NCBI GenBank assembly: GCA_017509155.1
Contig: JAFWQE010000016.1
Coordinates: 1 to 64,000 of the forward strand
DNA: 64,000 nt
Source of the DNA: Prevotella sp.
GTDB taxonomy: Bacteria; Bacteroidota; Bacteroidia; Bacteroidales; Bacteroidaceae
Direction of reading: 5' to 3'
Every line of letters starts with the position of its first letter. Position 1 is the first letter of the stretch. Below the pieces are notes generated by a model. That model made no database searches. It was not told the origin of the DNA and worked only from the letters and a program-made list of their open reading frames with translations. Positions 9,071 to 17,183 of the stretch are shown here, one piece after another. The position numbers were made by a program, and so were the translations under genes.

Positions 9071-10684
9071 CTATCTGTCGATATCGGGAATTACAAAGTC
9101 AATAGCAGCACCCGTAGCCACGAGGTCGGCAATCTTCTGTCCGCGCAGCATCGGATCGAGCGCACCGGTCAGCGAAAGTCCCATGGGACGCATCTTCAGT
9201 CGGTACGGGCTCTTGTCGCCGCGTGAGTCCAGATAGACGCCAAACTCACCGCTTGCGCCTTCAACTGAGAAGTACCACTGTCCCTCGGGGACCTTGATGA
9301 TGGGCTTCTGCTTCAGGTAGAACTCACCCTCGGGGATGTTGTCGATGAGCTGCTCGATGATGGACAGGCTCTGATACATCTCGCGAATGTGGCAGGTGTA
9401 GCGGTCCATGGTGTCGCATCCGTTCATGATGACCTGCTCCCACTCCACCTTGTCGTACATGGCATACGGATGATTCTTGCGAACATCGCTCTTCCAGCCC
9501 GAGGCACGTCCCGCAGGACCTGTCACAGCATAGCTGATGCAGTCTTCCAGACTCATCGGACCAACCTTCTCGAAGCGGTTGTGGGTGATGATGTTGTCGC
9601 CAAAGACATCGACATATTCCTGAATGATGGGCTTCATGTACTTCACCAGATCCTTCACGTTCTTCACGAAATTCGGGTCGATGTCGTCCTGAAGTCCGCC
9701 AATGCGATAGTAGTTCTGGATGAGTCGGCCTCCCGTTGTCTCCTCCATGCAGTTGAGCACATGCTCGCGGTCGCGCATGGAATAGAGGAAGGCGGTCAGC
9801 GCGCCCATGTCCTGGGCACAGCATCCTACGTAGAGCAAATGCGAGTCCAAGCGCTGCAATTCGTCCATGATGGTACGGATGTACTTGATGCGTTCGGTGA
9901 GCTCAACGCCCATGGCTTCCTCGATGACGCCGACAAGTGCATGGCGGTGCATCATGGCGCTCAGGTAGTTCAGACGGTCGGTCAAGGCCAGTGTCTGAGG
10001 ATAGGTCATCGACTCGCACATCTTCTCGATGCCACGGTGTATGTATCCCAGGTGGGGATAGACCCTCTTGACGGTCTCGCCGTCCACCACCGTCTGCAGG
10101 CGAAGAACGCCGTGAGTAGACGGGTGCTGAGGACCTATGTTAATCACGTATTCATCATCGGTGAACAGGCGGTTCTGCTTCGACTGCAGGTTGCCGTCCC
10201 TGTCGAGCCAGTATTCCAGACCATAGTTGGGCTCATCGTCGTCTTCCAGTGTGTAGGAGTCATCAAACTTCCAGTCCTTGCGGAAGGGATAGCCCTTGAA
10301 GTCGGAGCGCAGGAACAGACGACGCATGTCGGGATGTCCCAGGAAGACAATGCCGAAGAAGTCGTAGACCTCGCGTTCCAGCAGATCGGCCACGCGCCAG
10401 ATCTTCGACACGGTGGGTATGTAGGGAATGAGCTGCCCGTCGGTATCGCCGGTTCCGTTCGACGACATGCCGTCGCCGCACACCTGCGTGTGGGCCAGCA
10501 TCTTCACGCTGCAACGCTCGTGGGTGTCGGTGTTCTCCAGGATGTAGATGCATCCCAGACCTTCCTCAGCACCAAAGTCCTCGCCGACGATGGTCACCAG
10601 GTAGTCGAAATGCTTATTTTCCTTCAGACTTGCCATTTCGGAGGCAAACCTATCGAAATCAAAAACAAGATTCTCTAATTTCAT
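9071..10684 (-). CDS. nuoCD: NADH-quinone oxidoreductase fused subunits C and D
   Basis: A 537-residue fusion of the 30-kDa (NuoC) and 49-kDa (NuoD) subunits. Residues about 1-150 are NuoC-like (LLEREVYDFFGIVFLGHPDMRRLFL). From about residue 180 the NuoD part begins with NIGPQHPSTHGVLRLQ and continues with HLGYIHRGIEKMCE, and it ends VIPDIDR as in the family. NuoD forms the quinone site together with NuoB. The start overlaps the nuoB stop by 4 bp (ATGA), which suggests translational coupling. The fusion also occurs in E. coli. Confidence 0.96.
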   Translation of the reverse strand: MKLENLVFDFDRFASEMASLKENKHFDYLVTIVGEDFGAEEGLGCIYILENTDTHERCSVKMLAHTQVCGDGMSSNGTGDTDGQLIPYIPTVSKIWRVADLLEREVYDFFGIVFLGHPDMRRLFLRSDFKGYPFRKDWKFDDSYTLEDDDEPNYGLEYWLDRDGNLQSKQNRLFTDDEYVINIGPQHPSTHGVLRLQTVVDGETVKRVYPHLGYIHRGIEKMCESMTYPQTLALTDRLNYLSAMMHRHALVGVIEEAMGVELTERIKYIRTIMDELQRLDSHLLYVGCCAQDMGALTAFLYSMRDREHVLNCMEETTGGRLIQNYYRIGGLQDDIDPNFVKNVKDLVKYMKPIIQEYVDVFGDNIITHNRFEKVGPMSLEDCISYAVTGPAGRASGWKSDVRKNHPYAMYDKVEWEQVIMNGCDTMDRYTCHIREMYQSLSIIEQLIDNIPEGEFYLKQKPIIKVPEGQWYFSVEGASGEFGVYLDSRGDKSPYRLKMRPMGLSLTGALDPMLRGQKIADLVATGAAIDFVIPDIDR

Positions 10685-11394
10685 GCCTTGTCCTCCTTCT
10701 CAGCTTTTAGTTCTTCAACAAACTGCTCGGGCACGTCGGTCACCACGATGGTTTCGCGGCGATGATCGCCCAGACGGCGGGCTGTGAGTTCCTCGTTTGA
10801 GACGCCCAGCTCGCGCTCTTCCTTGTTCTGCTTGTGGTTGGCACCGCCGAAGAATCTCTCAATCTTCACCTTGCGCTGCAGCTGCATCATGCCATACATG
10901 ATGGCTTCTGGGCGCGGCGGGCATCCGGGAATGAACACGTCGACGGGCACGATTTCCTCGATGCCCTTCACCACGTGATAGCTCGACTTGAACGGTCCGC
11001 CGCTGATGGCGCAGCCACCCACGGCAATCACGTATTTCGGTTCGGCCATCTCGTCGTAGAGACGTTTCAGTGCGGGTGCCATCTTATGGGTGATGGTGCC
11101 TGCACACATGATGAGGTCGGCCTGACGGGGTGAGTTGCGCGTCACCTCAAAGCCGAAACGGGCAAAATCGTAGCGGGAGCAGCCACAGGCCATGAACTCG
11201 ATGCCGCAGCACGACGTGGCAAACGTCAGCGACCACAGGGAATTGCTCCGGCCCCAGTTGATGAGCTGGTCCAGACTACCTGTCACGACGTTCACGCCGC
11301 CCTCATGCAGCTCGTCCACAATCTTCTCCAACGTCGAGTTGTCCTTGAACTCGTCGTAGGGAATGCTTTTGATCTTGGGCTTTCTTACTTCCAT
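10681..11394 (-). CDS. nuoB: NADH-quinone oxidoreductase subunit B
   Basis: Carries the terminal 4Fe-4S cluster N2 that reduces quinone. I take the start at 11394 (MEVRKPKIKS), giving 237 residues; the open frame continues upstream, but that part lies inside nuoA and is not NuoB-like. All four cluster ligands are present: the adjacent Cys62-Cys63 (TSCCGIEFMACG), Cys128 (VGGCAISGG) and Cys158 (IPGCPPRPEA). The C-terminal 50 residues are a charged extension. The gene overlaps nuoA by 10 bp and nuoCD by 4 bp. Confidence 0.95.
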   Translation of the reverse strand: MEVRKPKIKSIPYDEFKDNSTLEKIVDELHEGGVNVVTGSLDQLINWGRSNSLWSLTFATSCCGIEFMACGCSRYDFARFGFEVTRNSPRQADLIMCAGTITHKMAPALKRLYDEMAEPKYVIAVGGCAISGGPFKSSYHVVKGIEEIVPVDVFIPGCPPRPEAIMYGMMQLQRKVKIERFFGGANHKQNKEERELGVSNEELTARRLGDHRRETIVVTDVPEQFVEELKAEKEDKA

Positions 11395-11735
11395 TCGAGC
11401 GCTCCTTTCCGCCAGGCATAGGCCAGGCCAAATACTAATACAACGAGGAAGAAGCCAATGCTCAGCAGAGCCATGGCACCAAATTCCTTCACTACCACAG
11501 CCCACGGGTAGAGAAACACCGTCTCCACATCGAAGATGAGGAAGAGAATGGCAAACAGGTAGTAGCCAATGCTCACAGGCAGCCACGACGAACCACGGGT
11601 AGGAATGCCGCACTCATACGGCTCTCCTTTCACCTTGTTGTACGAGCGAGGGCCTATCAGCTTGGCAACGACATAAGCGCCTACTACCAAGACGACAGCC
11701 GTCAGAATGACGGTAACAAACAAAGTAAAATACAT
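11385..11735 (-). CDS. nuoA: NADH-quinone oxidoreductase subunit A
   Basis: First gene of the operon. The chosen start at 11735 gives 116 residues beginning MYFTLFVTVILTAVV, straight into the first helix. An ATG at 11777 would leave only about 15 nt of leader after the -7 box, so it is less likely. Three helices are seen, with the conserved KGEPYECGIPTRGSS loop, whose Cys lies near the quinone channel, and FLIFDVETVFLYPWA. Confidence 0.94.
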   Translation of the reverse strand: MYFTLFVTVILTAVVLVVGAYVVAKLIGPRSYNKVKGEPYECGIPTRGSSWLPVSIGYYLFAILFLIFDVETVFLYPWAVVVKEFGAMALLSIGFFLVVLVFGLAYAWRKGALEWK

Positions 11736-11798
11736 ATATGTGTAATTGTTATGATATTTATATGCTTCGCTAAACACCTATAGCAGCTTATTTTGGTG

Positions 11799-11806
11799 CA
11801 AAGGTA
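11799..11806 (-). promoter_or_regulatory. nuoA: -7 box of the nuo operon promoter
   Basis: On the minus strand the sequence reads TACCTTTG, a match to the Bacteroidetes TAnnTTTG element, about 60 bp upstream of the chosen nuoA start. A TTTG stands only 12 bp further upstream (11819-11822), closer than the usual 19-20 bp, so the -33 part is uncertain. Confidence 0.6.
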
Positions 11807-11847
11807 GTCATTTTTTCCCAAACATACATATTTTATACGGATTTTTA

Positions 11848-11878
11848 TTGGTGGTTACACAAAAAACAATTATTTTTG
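11848..11878 (+). promoter_or_regulatory. Bacteroidetes-type promoter for the BspA-like gene
   Basis: TTGG (11848-11851), 19 bp, then TATTTTTG (11871-11878) fits the -33/-7 consensus. The ATG is at 11912, leaving a short leader. It is divergent from and close to the nuo promoter. Confidence 0.7.
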
Positions 11879-11911
11879 CAGCTGCTTTTCGTGAACAAGA
11901 CAACTACTGAT

Positions 11912-13189
11912 ATGAAACAGACATTAAGAATGCTATGCATGGTGGCCCTGTCGCTGACAGCCACCGCCAGCTGGGCGGCATCGCCGCTCATGGCGAAGCC
12001 CAAGAAGGCCACACAGGCCATCGTAGACGGCATCAACTACAAGCTCGACGCGAAGAACAACAAGGCAAAGGTGGTGGCTGGCACCAACCTCTATGCCGGA
12101 TTCGTCAACATTCCAGAGAAATTCGAGGAAGACAGCGTCACCTACTATGTTGAGGAGATTGAGAGCGGCGCTTTCAAGGACTGTGTCACCCTGTCGGCCA
12201 TCACCATACCGACCACCGTCACCAAGATCGGTTCCGAGGCCTTCAAGAACTGCACCACACTCGAGGAGATAACCATCCCGTCGAGCGTCATTGAGTTGCG
12301 AAGCGCCACCTTCGAGGGATGCAGCAGCCTGAAGAACGTCATCATGCACAACAACATGACCGCCCTGGGCAGCGGGCTCTTCCGCCGCTGCACGGCCTTG
12401 AAGGTCATCTCGCTGCCCGATGGCATCAAGCAGCTGCCGTCGGAAATATTCGAAGGCTGCACCAGTCTCACCGCAGTGGCCATTCCTGCCACCGTGTCGA
12501 AGATTGGAAGTGGCGCCTTTGAGGACTGTGCATCACTCACCACCATCGAGCTGCCCAACACCGTGAAGGACCTGGGGTCGGACATCTTCAAGCACTGCGC
12601 ATCGCTACAGGAGTTCAGCTTCTCCACCAGCATCAGGACCATTCCGTCGGGATGTTTCGAGAAATGCACCAGCCTGACCTACGTGAGCATCAGCAACAGC
12701 ATAGCTGAAATAAAGAACGATGCCTTCAAGGAGTGCGCCAGCCTCGACAGCATCTACCTGCCCAACTCGGTGCGGTCTATAGGCAGCGCCGTGTTCGACG
12801 GATGTTCAAGCCTCAGATCTGTCAACCTGCCCACGGCCATCACGGAAATTCCGACCAAGATGTTCCGCAACTGCTCAAACCTGGCACGAATCACCATCCC
12901 CAACAACATTAAGGCCATCAAGGGCGATGCCTTCAACGGATGCAGCAGCCTCGACCTGCTCGACATTCCCACCAGCGTAAAGCAGATTGACAGCGACGCC
13001 TTCAACAACTGCGGAAGCCTGATGACCGTCACCGTGCGTTCGGGTGTTCCGGCCAAGATCAAGAAGGACTCGTTCTCCAAGCAGTTCCAGAAAGACGGCA
13101 CGCTCTATGTGCCCAGCCCCACGGCCTACCGCAACAATCCGAAGCTGCCGTGGAGCACCTTCCGCCACATTGAGGCCATCCGCCGGTAG
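11912..13189 (+). CDS. Secreted BspA-like leucine-rich repeat protein
   Basis: The 425-residue product starts with a signal peptide (MKQTLRMLCMVALSLTATASWA). The rest is about 13 repeats of 23 residues of the BspA/TpLRR type (LRR_5), each with I-P-x-x-V-x-x-I-x-x-x-A-F-x-x-C-x-x-L spacing, and a final strand typical of the family (GTLYVPSPTAYRNN). BspA-like proteins of oral and gut Bacteroidetes act as surface adhesins; the exact ligand here is unknown. No cell-wall or type IX sorting domain is evident at the C-terminus (FRHIEAIRR). The start at 11912 follows the promoter; an upstream TTG lies at the promoter itself. Confidence 0.9.
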   Translation: MKQTLRMLCMVALSLTATASWAASPLMAKPKKATQAIVDGINYKLDAKNNKAKVVAGTNLYAGFVNIPEKFEEDSVTYYVEEIESGAFKDCVTLSAITIPTTVTKIGSEAFKNCTTLEEITIPSSVIELRSATFEGCSSLKNVIMHNNMTALGSGLFRRCTALKVISLPDGIKQLPSEIFEGCTSLTAVAIPATVSKIGSGAFEDCASLTTIELPNTVKDLGSDIFKHCASLQEFSFSTSIRTIPSGCFEKCTSLTYVSISNSIAEIKNDAFKECASLDSIYLPNSVRSIGSAVFDGCSSLRSVNLPTAITEIPTKMFRNCSNLARITIPNNIKAIKGDAFNGCSSLDLLDIPTSVKQIDSDAFNNCGSLMTVTVRSGVPAKIKKDSFSKQFQKDGTLYVPSPTAYRNNPKLPWSTFRHIEAIRR

Positions 13190-13213
13190 ACTCCTACTGC
13201 GCATCACCACACA

Positions 13214-13255
13214 ACGCCCTGCCCTGCCATCTCAATCATGGCAGTTGCAGGGCGT
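13214..13255 (+). terminator. Terminator after the BspA-like gene
   Basis: ACGCCCTGC and TGCCAT pair with ATGGCA and GCAGGGCGT around a short loop, followed by a T-rich stretch. It lies about 25 bp past the stop codon. Confidence 0.7.
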
Positions 13256-13300
13256 CATTGTCTTTTGACTTTTGGCGTTTACCGGTAAAAACACGCATGG

Positions 13301-13495
13301 AAAAGCGCCTTTTCAAAGAGACGAAAACAACGGTTTAAGTCGTTGATTCTGACGACTTTACAGAGAAAAACCGCAGTCCTCGTTGAGTCTTTCGTTTGCG
13401 GGACTCGAGTCCCGACGCCAAAAGGACTGCTGTCGTTTGCCAATCGGACTCGAGTAGGACGCCAATCGGACTCGAGTAGTATGGCGCGCGGACTC
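13301..13495 (+). repeat. 195-bp spaced element, copy 1
   Basis: Copy 1 of a three-member family (others at 22013 and 31551, same strand). AAAA marks the start, TTAAGT lies 34 bp on, the palindrome GGACTCGAGTCC (13401-13412) 66 bp after that, and GACTC closes the element 94 bp further. The last 95 bp are built from 22-23-bp units beginning GGACTCGAGT. It fills the gap between the convergent BspA-like and gdhA genes. Confidence 0.85.
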
Positions 13496-13568
13496 TGCCC
13501 ATCTGGAGCACTGGTCAAATTGTTCTGACAACACCGCACTTCGTCTACTCCATCGCAGGCAAACGAAA

Positions 13569-13599
13569 CAGCCGCGCCCCAAGAAGAGGAGCGCGGCTG
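13569..13599 (-). terminator. gdhA: Terminator of gdhA
   Basis: CAGCCGCGC (13569-13577) pairs with GCGCGGCTG (13591-13599), a perfect 9-bp GC-rich stem 41 bp beyond the gdhA stop codon on the minus strand. The flanking T tract is weak. Confidence 0.65.
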
Positions 13600-13639
13600 C
13601 TGTCTTAGAAAATGCTATGTCTTGTTTTGGGGGAAAGAC

Positions 13640-14974
13640 TTAATAGATGCCCTGAGCCATCATGGCCTTGGCCACTTTCAGGAAGCCTGCCACGTTGGCA
13701 CCCTTCACATAGTTGATGTAACCGTCGGCCTCAGTGCCATACTTCACGCAGTTGGCGTGGATGCTGTTCATGATTTCATGGAGCTTGTTGTCCACTTCCT
13801 CACGGCTCCAGCTCAAACGCTCAGAGTTCTGGCTCATTTCCAGACCCGACACAGCCACACCACCAGCGTTGGCAGCCTTACCGGGAGAATAGAGGATCTT
13901 GGCATCCTGGAACACCTTGATGGCGGCAGGAGTGGTAGGCATGTTGGCACCCTCGCTCACGGCAATCACGCCGTTGGCCACGAGAGCCTTGGCGGCTTCC
14001 TCGTTGATTTCGTTCTGTGTGGCAGAAGGCAGTGCAATGTCGGCCTTCTCGTTCCAGGGCTTCTGACCCTCCACATATTTCACACCGTACTCCTCAGCAT
14101 ACTCCTTGATGCGGCCACGGTCAACGTTCTTCAGCTCCTTAATGAAGGCGAGCTTCTCGGCATCGATGCCATCGGGATCGTAGATATAGCCGTCGGAGTC
14201 GGAGCAGGTGAGCACCTTGGCACCGAGCTCGATGCACTTCTCGATGGTGTACTGGGCCACATTACCGGCACCAGAAACAAGCACGGTCTTGCCCTTCAGG
14301 TCGAGTCCGCGGGTCTTCAGCATGTTCTGCAGGAAGTAGACGTTACCATATCCGGTAGCCTCGGGACGAATCAGCGAACCGCCAAACTCCAGACCCTTGC
14401 CGGTGAAGACGCCGCTCCACTCGTGGGTGAGCTTCTTGTACTGGCCGAACATATAGGCCACCTCGCGTCCACCCACACCGATGTCGCCTGCGGGTACGTC
14501 TACATCGGGACCGATATGACGATAGAGTTCGTTCATGAATGCCTGGCAGAAACGCATCACCTCAGCATCGCTCTTGCCACGGGGCGAGAAGTCTGAACCA
14601 CCCTTTGCACCACCCATGGGCAGCGTGGTCAGCGAGTTCTTGAAGGTCTGCTCGAAAGCCAGGAACTTCAGGATGCTGAGATTCACCGACTGGTGGAAAC
14701 GAATGCCACCCTTGTACGGGCCAATCACGTTGTTGTGCTGAATACGGTAACCCATATTGGTCTGCACATTGCCCTTGTCATCCACCCATGTAACGCGGAA
14801 AGAAATGACGCGATCGGGGATGCAAAGACGCTCAATGAGGTTCCATTTGTCGAATTCGGGGTGCTTGTTATACTCCTCTTCGATAGTTCCTAACACCTGA
14901 CTGACGGCCTGAATGTACTCGGGCTCATTGGGAAATCTCTGGTTAAGATTCTCTACAACTTTAGCTGCATTCAT
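13640..14974 (-). CDS. gdhA: NADP-type glutamate dehydrogenase
   Basis: Catalyses reversible reductive amination of 2-oxoglutarate with ammonia, the main ammonia-assimilation route in many Bacteroidales. It is 444 residues long, normal for the hexameric class. MGYRIQHNNVIGPYKGGIRFH and LPMGGAKGGSDFSPRGKSD carry the substrate-binding and catalytic lysines, GDIGVGGREVAYMFGQYK follows, and VSGAGNVAQYTIEK is the dinucleotide-binding loop. The coenzyme preference for NADPH is inferred from the overall type. It is a single-gene unit with its own promoter and terminator. Confidence 0.95.
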   Translation of the reverse strand: MNAAKVVENLNQRFPNEPEYIQAVSQVLGTIEEEYNKHPEFDKWNLIERLCIPDRVISFRVTWVDDKGNVQTNMGYRIQHNNVIGPYKGGIRFHQSVNLSILKFLAFEQTFKNSLTTLPMGGAKGGSDFSPRGKSDAEVMRFCQAFMNELYRHIGPDVDVPAGDIGVGGREVAYMFGQYKKLTHEWSGVFTGKGLEFGGSLIRPEATGYGNVYFLQNMLKTRGLDLKGKTVLVSGAGNVAQYTIEKCIELGAKVLTCSDSDGYIYDPDGIDAEKLAFIKELKNVDRGRIKEYAEEYGVKYVEGQKPWNEKADIALPSATQNEINEEAAKALVANGVIAVSEGANMPTTPAAIKVFQDAKILYSPGKAANAGGVAVSGLEMSQNSERLSWSREEVDNKLHEIMNSIHANCVKYGTEADGYINYVKGANVAGFLKVAKAMMAQGIY

Positions 14975-15033
14975 AACAATTTACTTTTAATGGTTCTACT
15001 TTCTTTTTACCTTAATATTTTATTTTACGGTTG

Positions 15034-15064
15034 CAAAATTACACATTTTCCATTAAATCACAAA
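15034..15064 (-). promoter_or_regulatory. gdhA: Promoter of gdhA
   Basis: On the minus strand TTTG (15061-15064), 19 bp, TAATTTTG (15034-15041): an exact fit to the Bacteroidetes consensus, about 60 bp before the gdhA ATG. Confidence 0.8.
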
Positions 15065-15223
15065 CATTTTGAAAGAAAAATTACAAGAAAAGAGTAAAAA
15101 AGTTATCTAAATCAAGAAAAACGTGTCAAAACAGACAGCAGACGCCCTCTTTTGTGTTCATAAAGTGCATATTCTTACAGTGTGCGTTAACACAGAGCAA
15201 CTCTCGCGCGCACGCATATTATA

Positions 15224-15411
15224 AATAAGGTGTCTCAACTTTCGCAAGTTGATGGAGTTCAGGAGTTCAGGAGTTTCAGGAGTTCAGACGATAGTGCTGA
15301 AGGCTCTCTTTGCGTCAGTTTACAGGGGTTGGAAGTATTGTCTGAACTCCTGAAACTCCTGAACTCCTGAACTCCATGAAGTTGAGCGAATGCGAAAGTT
15401 GAATAAGGTGT
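15224..15411. repeat. GGAGTTCAG-type hairpin element (H2) with flanking direct repeats
   Basis: A perfect 38-bp inverted repeat (15252-15289 with 15340-15377), made of GGAGTTCA units, encloses a 50-nt loop that begins GATAGTGC. Outside lie CAACTTTCGCA (from 15236) and TGCGAAAGTTG (to 15401). The whole is flanked by identical 10-bp direct repeats AATAAGGTGT at 15224-15233 and 15402-15411, as expected of a target-site duplication. It sits upstream of the promoter of the next gene. Confidence 0.85.
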
Positions 15412-15455
15412 AAAGAGTGTTTGAGGATTTTTAAGAAGAAAAAAGCATCAATCCC

Positions 15456-15486
15456 TTTGCTGTTTGGGGGCTTATTCGTAACTTTG
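15456..15486 (+). promoter_or_regulatory. Promoter of the small secreted protein gene
   Basis: TTTG (15456-15459), 19 bp, TAACTTTG (15479-15486). The start codon follows at 15518. Confidence 0.8.
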
Positions 15487-15517
15487 CAGCGGTTTTTCAA
15501 TTAAAAGTGTACACAAG

Positions 15518-15997
15518 ATGAAGAAACTGATGTTGGCAGCCGCGCTCTTTCTTGGAGCAAGTTGCCCGATGAAAGCCCAGCAAGTATATGGGGAAATCAT
15601 GAAAATGTCGAAGAAAGTGGCTGAAGACAAATCGCGCAACCTTCAGACGCGTAAGATTGCCACTTTTAAGGTTGACGCGCTGACGTATGCCGCCATGAAG
15701 GCTCGCGAACTGATGCCCGACAGCACGTCGCGCATGCTCGACGTACAGGCACTTGCCATGTATGAATACGTAGACCTGTTTACCCGCCAGCTCACAAAAG
15801 AGACTCGCCGCAAGGATCGCCAGGCTGTCATCGACCTGTTCAAGCAGGTGTCGCTCGAGAATCCGCGCTATCACGACATGGATCAGGACGTGGTGCTGAG
15901 CTATTGCCGCGCAGAAGGCTTCCTCACTCAGTTCTCGCTCGACACCGACTGGGTGAAGGCGCTTGAGAGCGTGAAGCGCATCATGAGCAATATGTAG
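15518..15997 (+). CDS. Small secreted protein of unknown function
   Basis: The 159-residue product starts with a signal peptide (MKKLMLAAALFLGASCPMKA, cut before QQVYGE). The mature part is helical and charged, without cysteines except one near the end, and has no motif I recognise (segments such as TFKVDALTYAAMKARELMPDS). A single-gene unit with a consensus promoter and a hairpin after it. A periplasmic or outer-membrane-associated role is likely from the signal peptide alone. Confidence 0.75.
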   Translation: MKKLMLAAALFLGASCPMKAQQVYGEIMKMSKKVAEDKSRNLQTRKIATFKVDALTYAAMKARELMPDSTSRMLDVQALAMYEYVDLFTRQLTKETRRKDRQAVIDLFKQVSLENPRYHDMDQDVVLSYCRAEGFLTQFSLDTDWVKALESVKRIMSNM

Positions 15998-16002
15998 TCG
16001 TT

Positions 16003-16050
16003 GGCGGCTGCCATTGTCTATAATGGCGGCTGTCCCAGGCAAAAAGGCCT
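16003..16050. terminator. Convergent terminator region
   Basis: Two adjacent hairpins, GCTGCCATT/AATGGCGGC and CCAGGC/GCCTGG with an AAAAA loop, lie between two convergent genes and could serve both. Confidence 0.55.
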
Positions 16051-16063
16051 GGAGGAAGAACCG

Positions 16064-17155
16064 TCAGTTCTTCACATATTTGAAATAATACCAATAGGTG
16101 TTGCTATAGGCATCGCGCACGGCATTGTAGCGCATCACGTCGTGAGGAGTGTTCTGCTCCAGCTTGCGCAAGTCTGCATAATCGGCCTCCAGCACTTCGT
16201 CAACGAAATGGACAAGTGGCTGGGGGCTCTTGTGCATATACAGGGTTAGGGCCTCCCGATAGTGCTTTGGCAGATGTCCGCTTTCAATATCGTAGCACTT
16301 GACCACCGAACTGGCAAAGCTGTTCAGGTCTTTTTCCAGCAGATAGGCACACAGACGATAGTCGTCGGCAGCCTTGGCCGTTGCCGCAAAGCGCTGTATC
16401 TCCAGTTGGGGATAGATGAAGCTGCGCGTGGTAACTCCGTCGGGACGCAAGGCCTCGCTCCCGCCTACGATGGGATATTCAAAGAGATGCTCGCCCAGTT
16501 CTCCTTTCTTTGCCAGCGCAAAGACCCTGAGCATCACGAGGCTGCTGTCGGTTTCGAGCGAGCGCTTGCCCACCTCGAGTGCCTTCTCATACTCTCCTTG
16601 CACCATCAGGTTTTCCATTTTCATGCGATAGTGGAACACATCGTTGTGATTGGAGAACAGCCCTACCATGAGAAACATGATGAACAGCGTGAGCAGATTT
16701 GTCCACATGACCTTTGAGAAAAGCCCGGTGTCGGTGAGTTTCGGCTCATACGGCTGATACTGATACATGTTCCACGCCACCCATCCATACAGTATCAGCA
16801 GAACGGGAGCAGCCCATAACCAGGCACCCAGATGGGGCGACAGGTCGAAGTCGGTGCCGACGGCTGTCAGCAGGAGCAACGACAGCAGCGAAGGGAAATA
16901 GGTGAGCGCATGGGCCCGTTTGTAAAGACGCGTGACGGCAAACACCAGCAACTGCAGCAGATAGAGCACAAGCGTGATGAGCACCGCGCCGATGAGCGAG
17001 TTGTAGCGTGTCTTGCCACCCGACAGCACATGCTGGGCCATGGCAAGCACATCTGCCTGATAGAAATAGAGATAGCAGAATGTGAAAACGAAGAAGACAA
17101 CAGCACACATCACTCTCATGAGGATGGTGCTGTTGCTGATGCTTTGCTTATTCAA
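16064..17155 (-). CDS. Membrane protein with soluble helical-repeat C-terminus (DUF6057-like)
   Basis: 363 residues. Five hydrophobic helices lie at about 13-34, 53-78, 83-102, 109-133 and 147-167. The following 190 residues are soluble and helical, with a TPR-like segment (GEYEKALEVGKRSLETDSSLVMLRVFALAKKGELGEHLF). The layout resembles the Bacteroidales family DUF6057; this is from memory and the function is unknown. The gene begins 28 bp after glgB on the same strand and is probably cotranscribed with it. Confidence 0.65.
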   Translation of the reverse strand: MNKQSISNSTILMRVMCAVVFFVFTFCYLYFYQADVLAMAQHVLSGGKTRYNSLIGAVLITLVLYLLQLLVFAVTRLYKRAHALTYFPSLLSLLLLTAVGTDFDLSPHLGAWLWAAPVLLILYGWVAWNMYQYQPYEPKLTDTGLFSKVMWTNLLTLFIMFLMVGLFSNHNDVFHYRMKMENLMVQGEYEKALEVGKRSLETDSSLVMLRVFALAKKGELGEHLFEYPIVGGSEALRPDGVTTRSFIYPQLEIQRFAATAKAADDYRLCAYLLEKDLNSFASSVVKCYDIESGHLPKHYREALTLYMHKSPQPLVHFVDEVLEADYADLRKLEQNTPHDVMRYNAVRDAYSNTYWYYFKYVKN

Positions 17156-17183
17156 TGCAATGATTGTCTTTCAAAACAGTTTC

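Noticed and set aside
11394..11613. Extension of nuoB to an upstream ATG (310 residues)
   Set aside because: The extra 73 residues lie inside nuoA in another frame and do not look like NuoB.
13279..13582. Minus-strand ORFs over the 195-bp elements at 13.3, 22.1 and 31.6 kb with similar peptides (ARHTTRVR, SSP, RRDSSP)
   Set aside because: The similarity follows from the shared DNA repeat. The peptides have no start, promoter or fold signs, and the frames end at different places.
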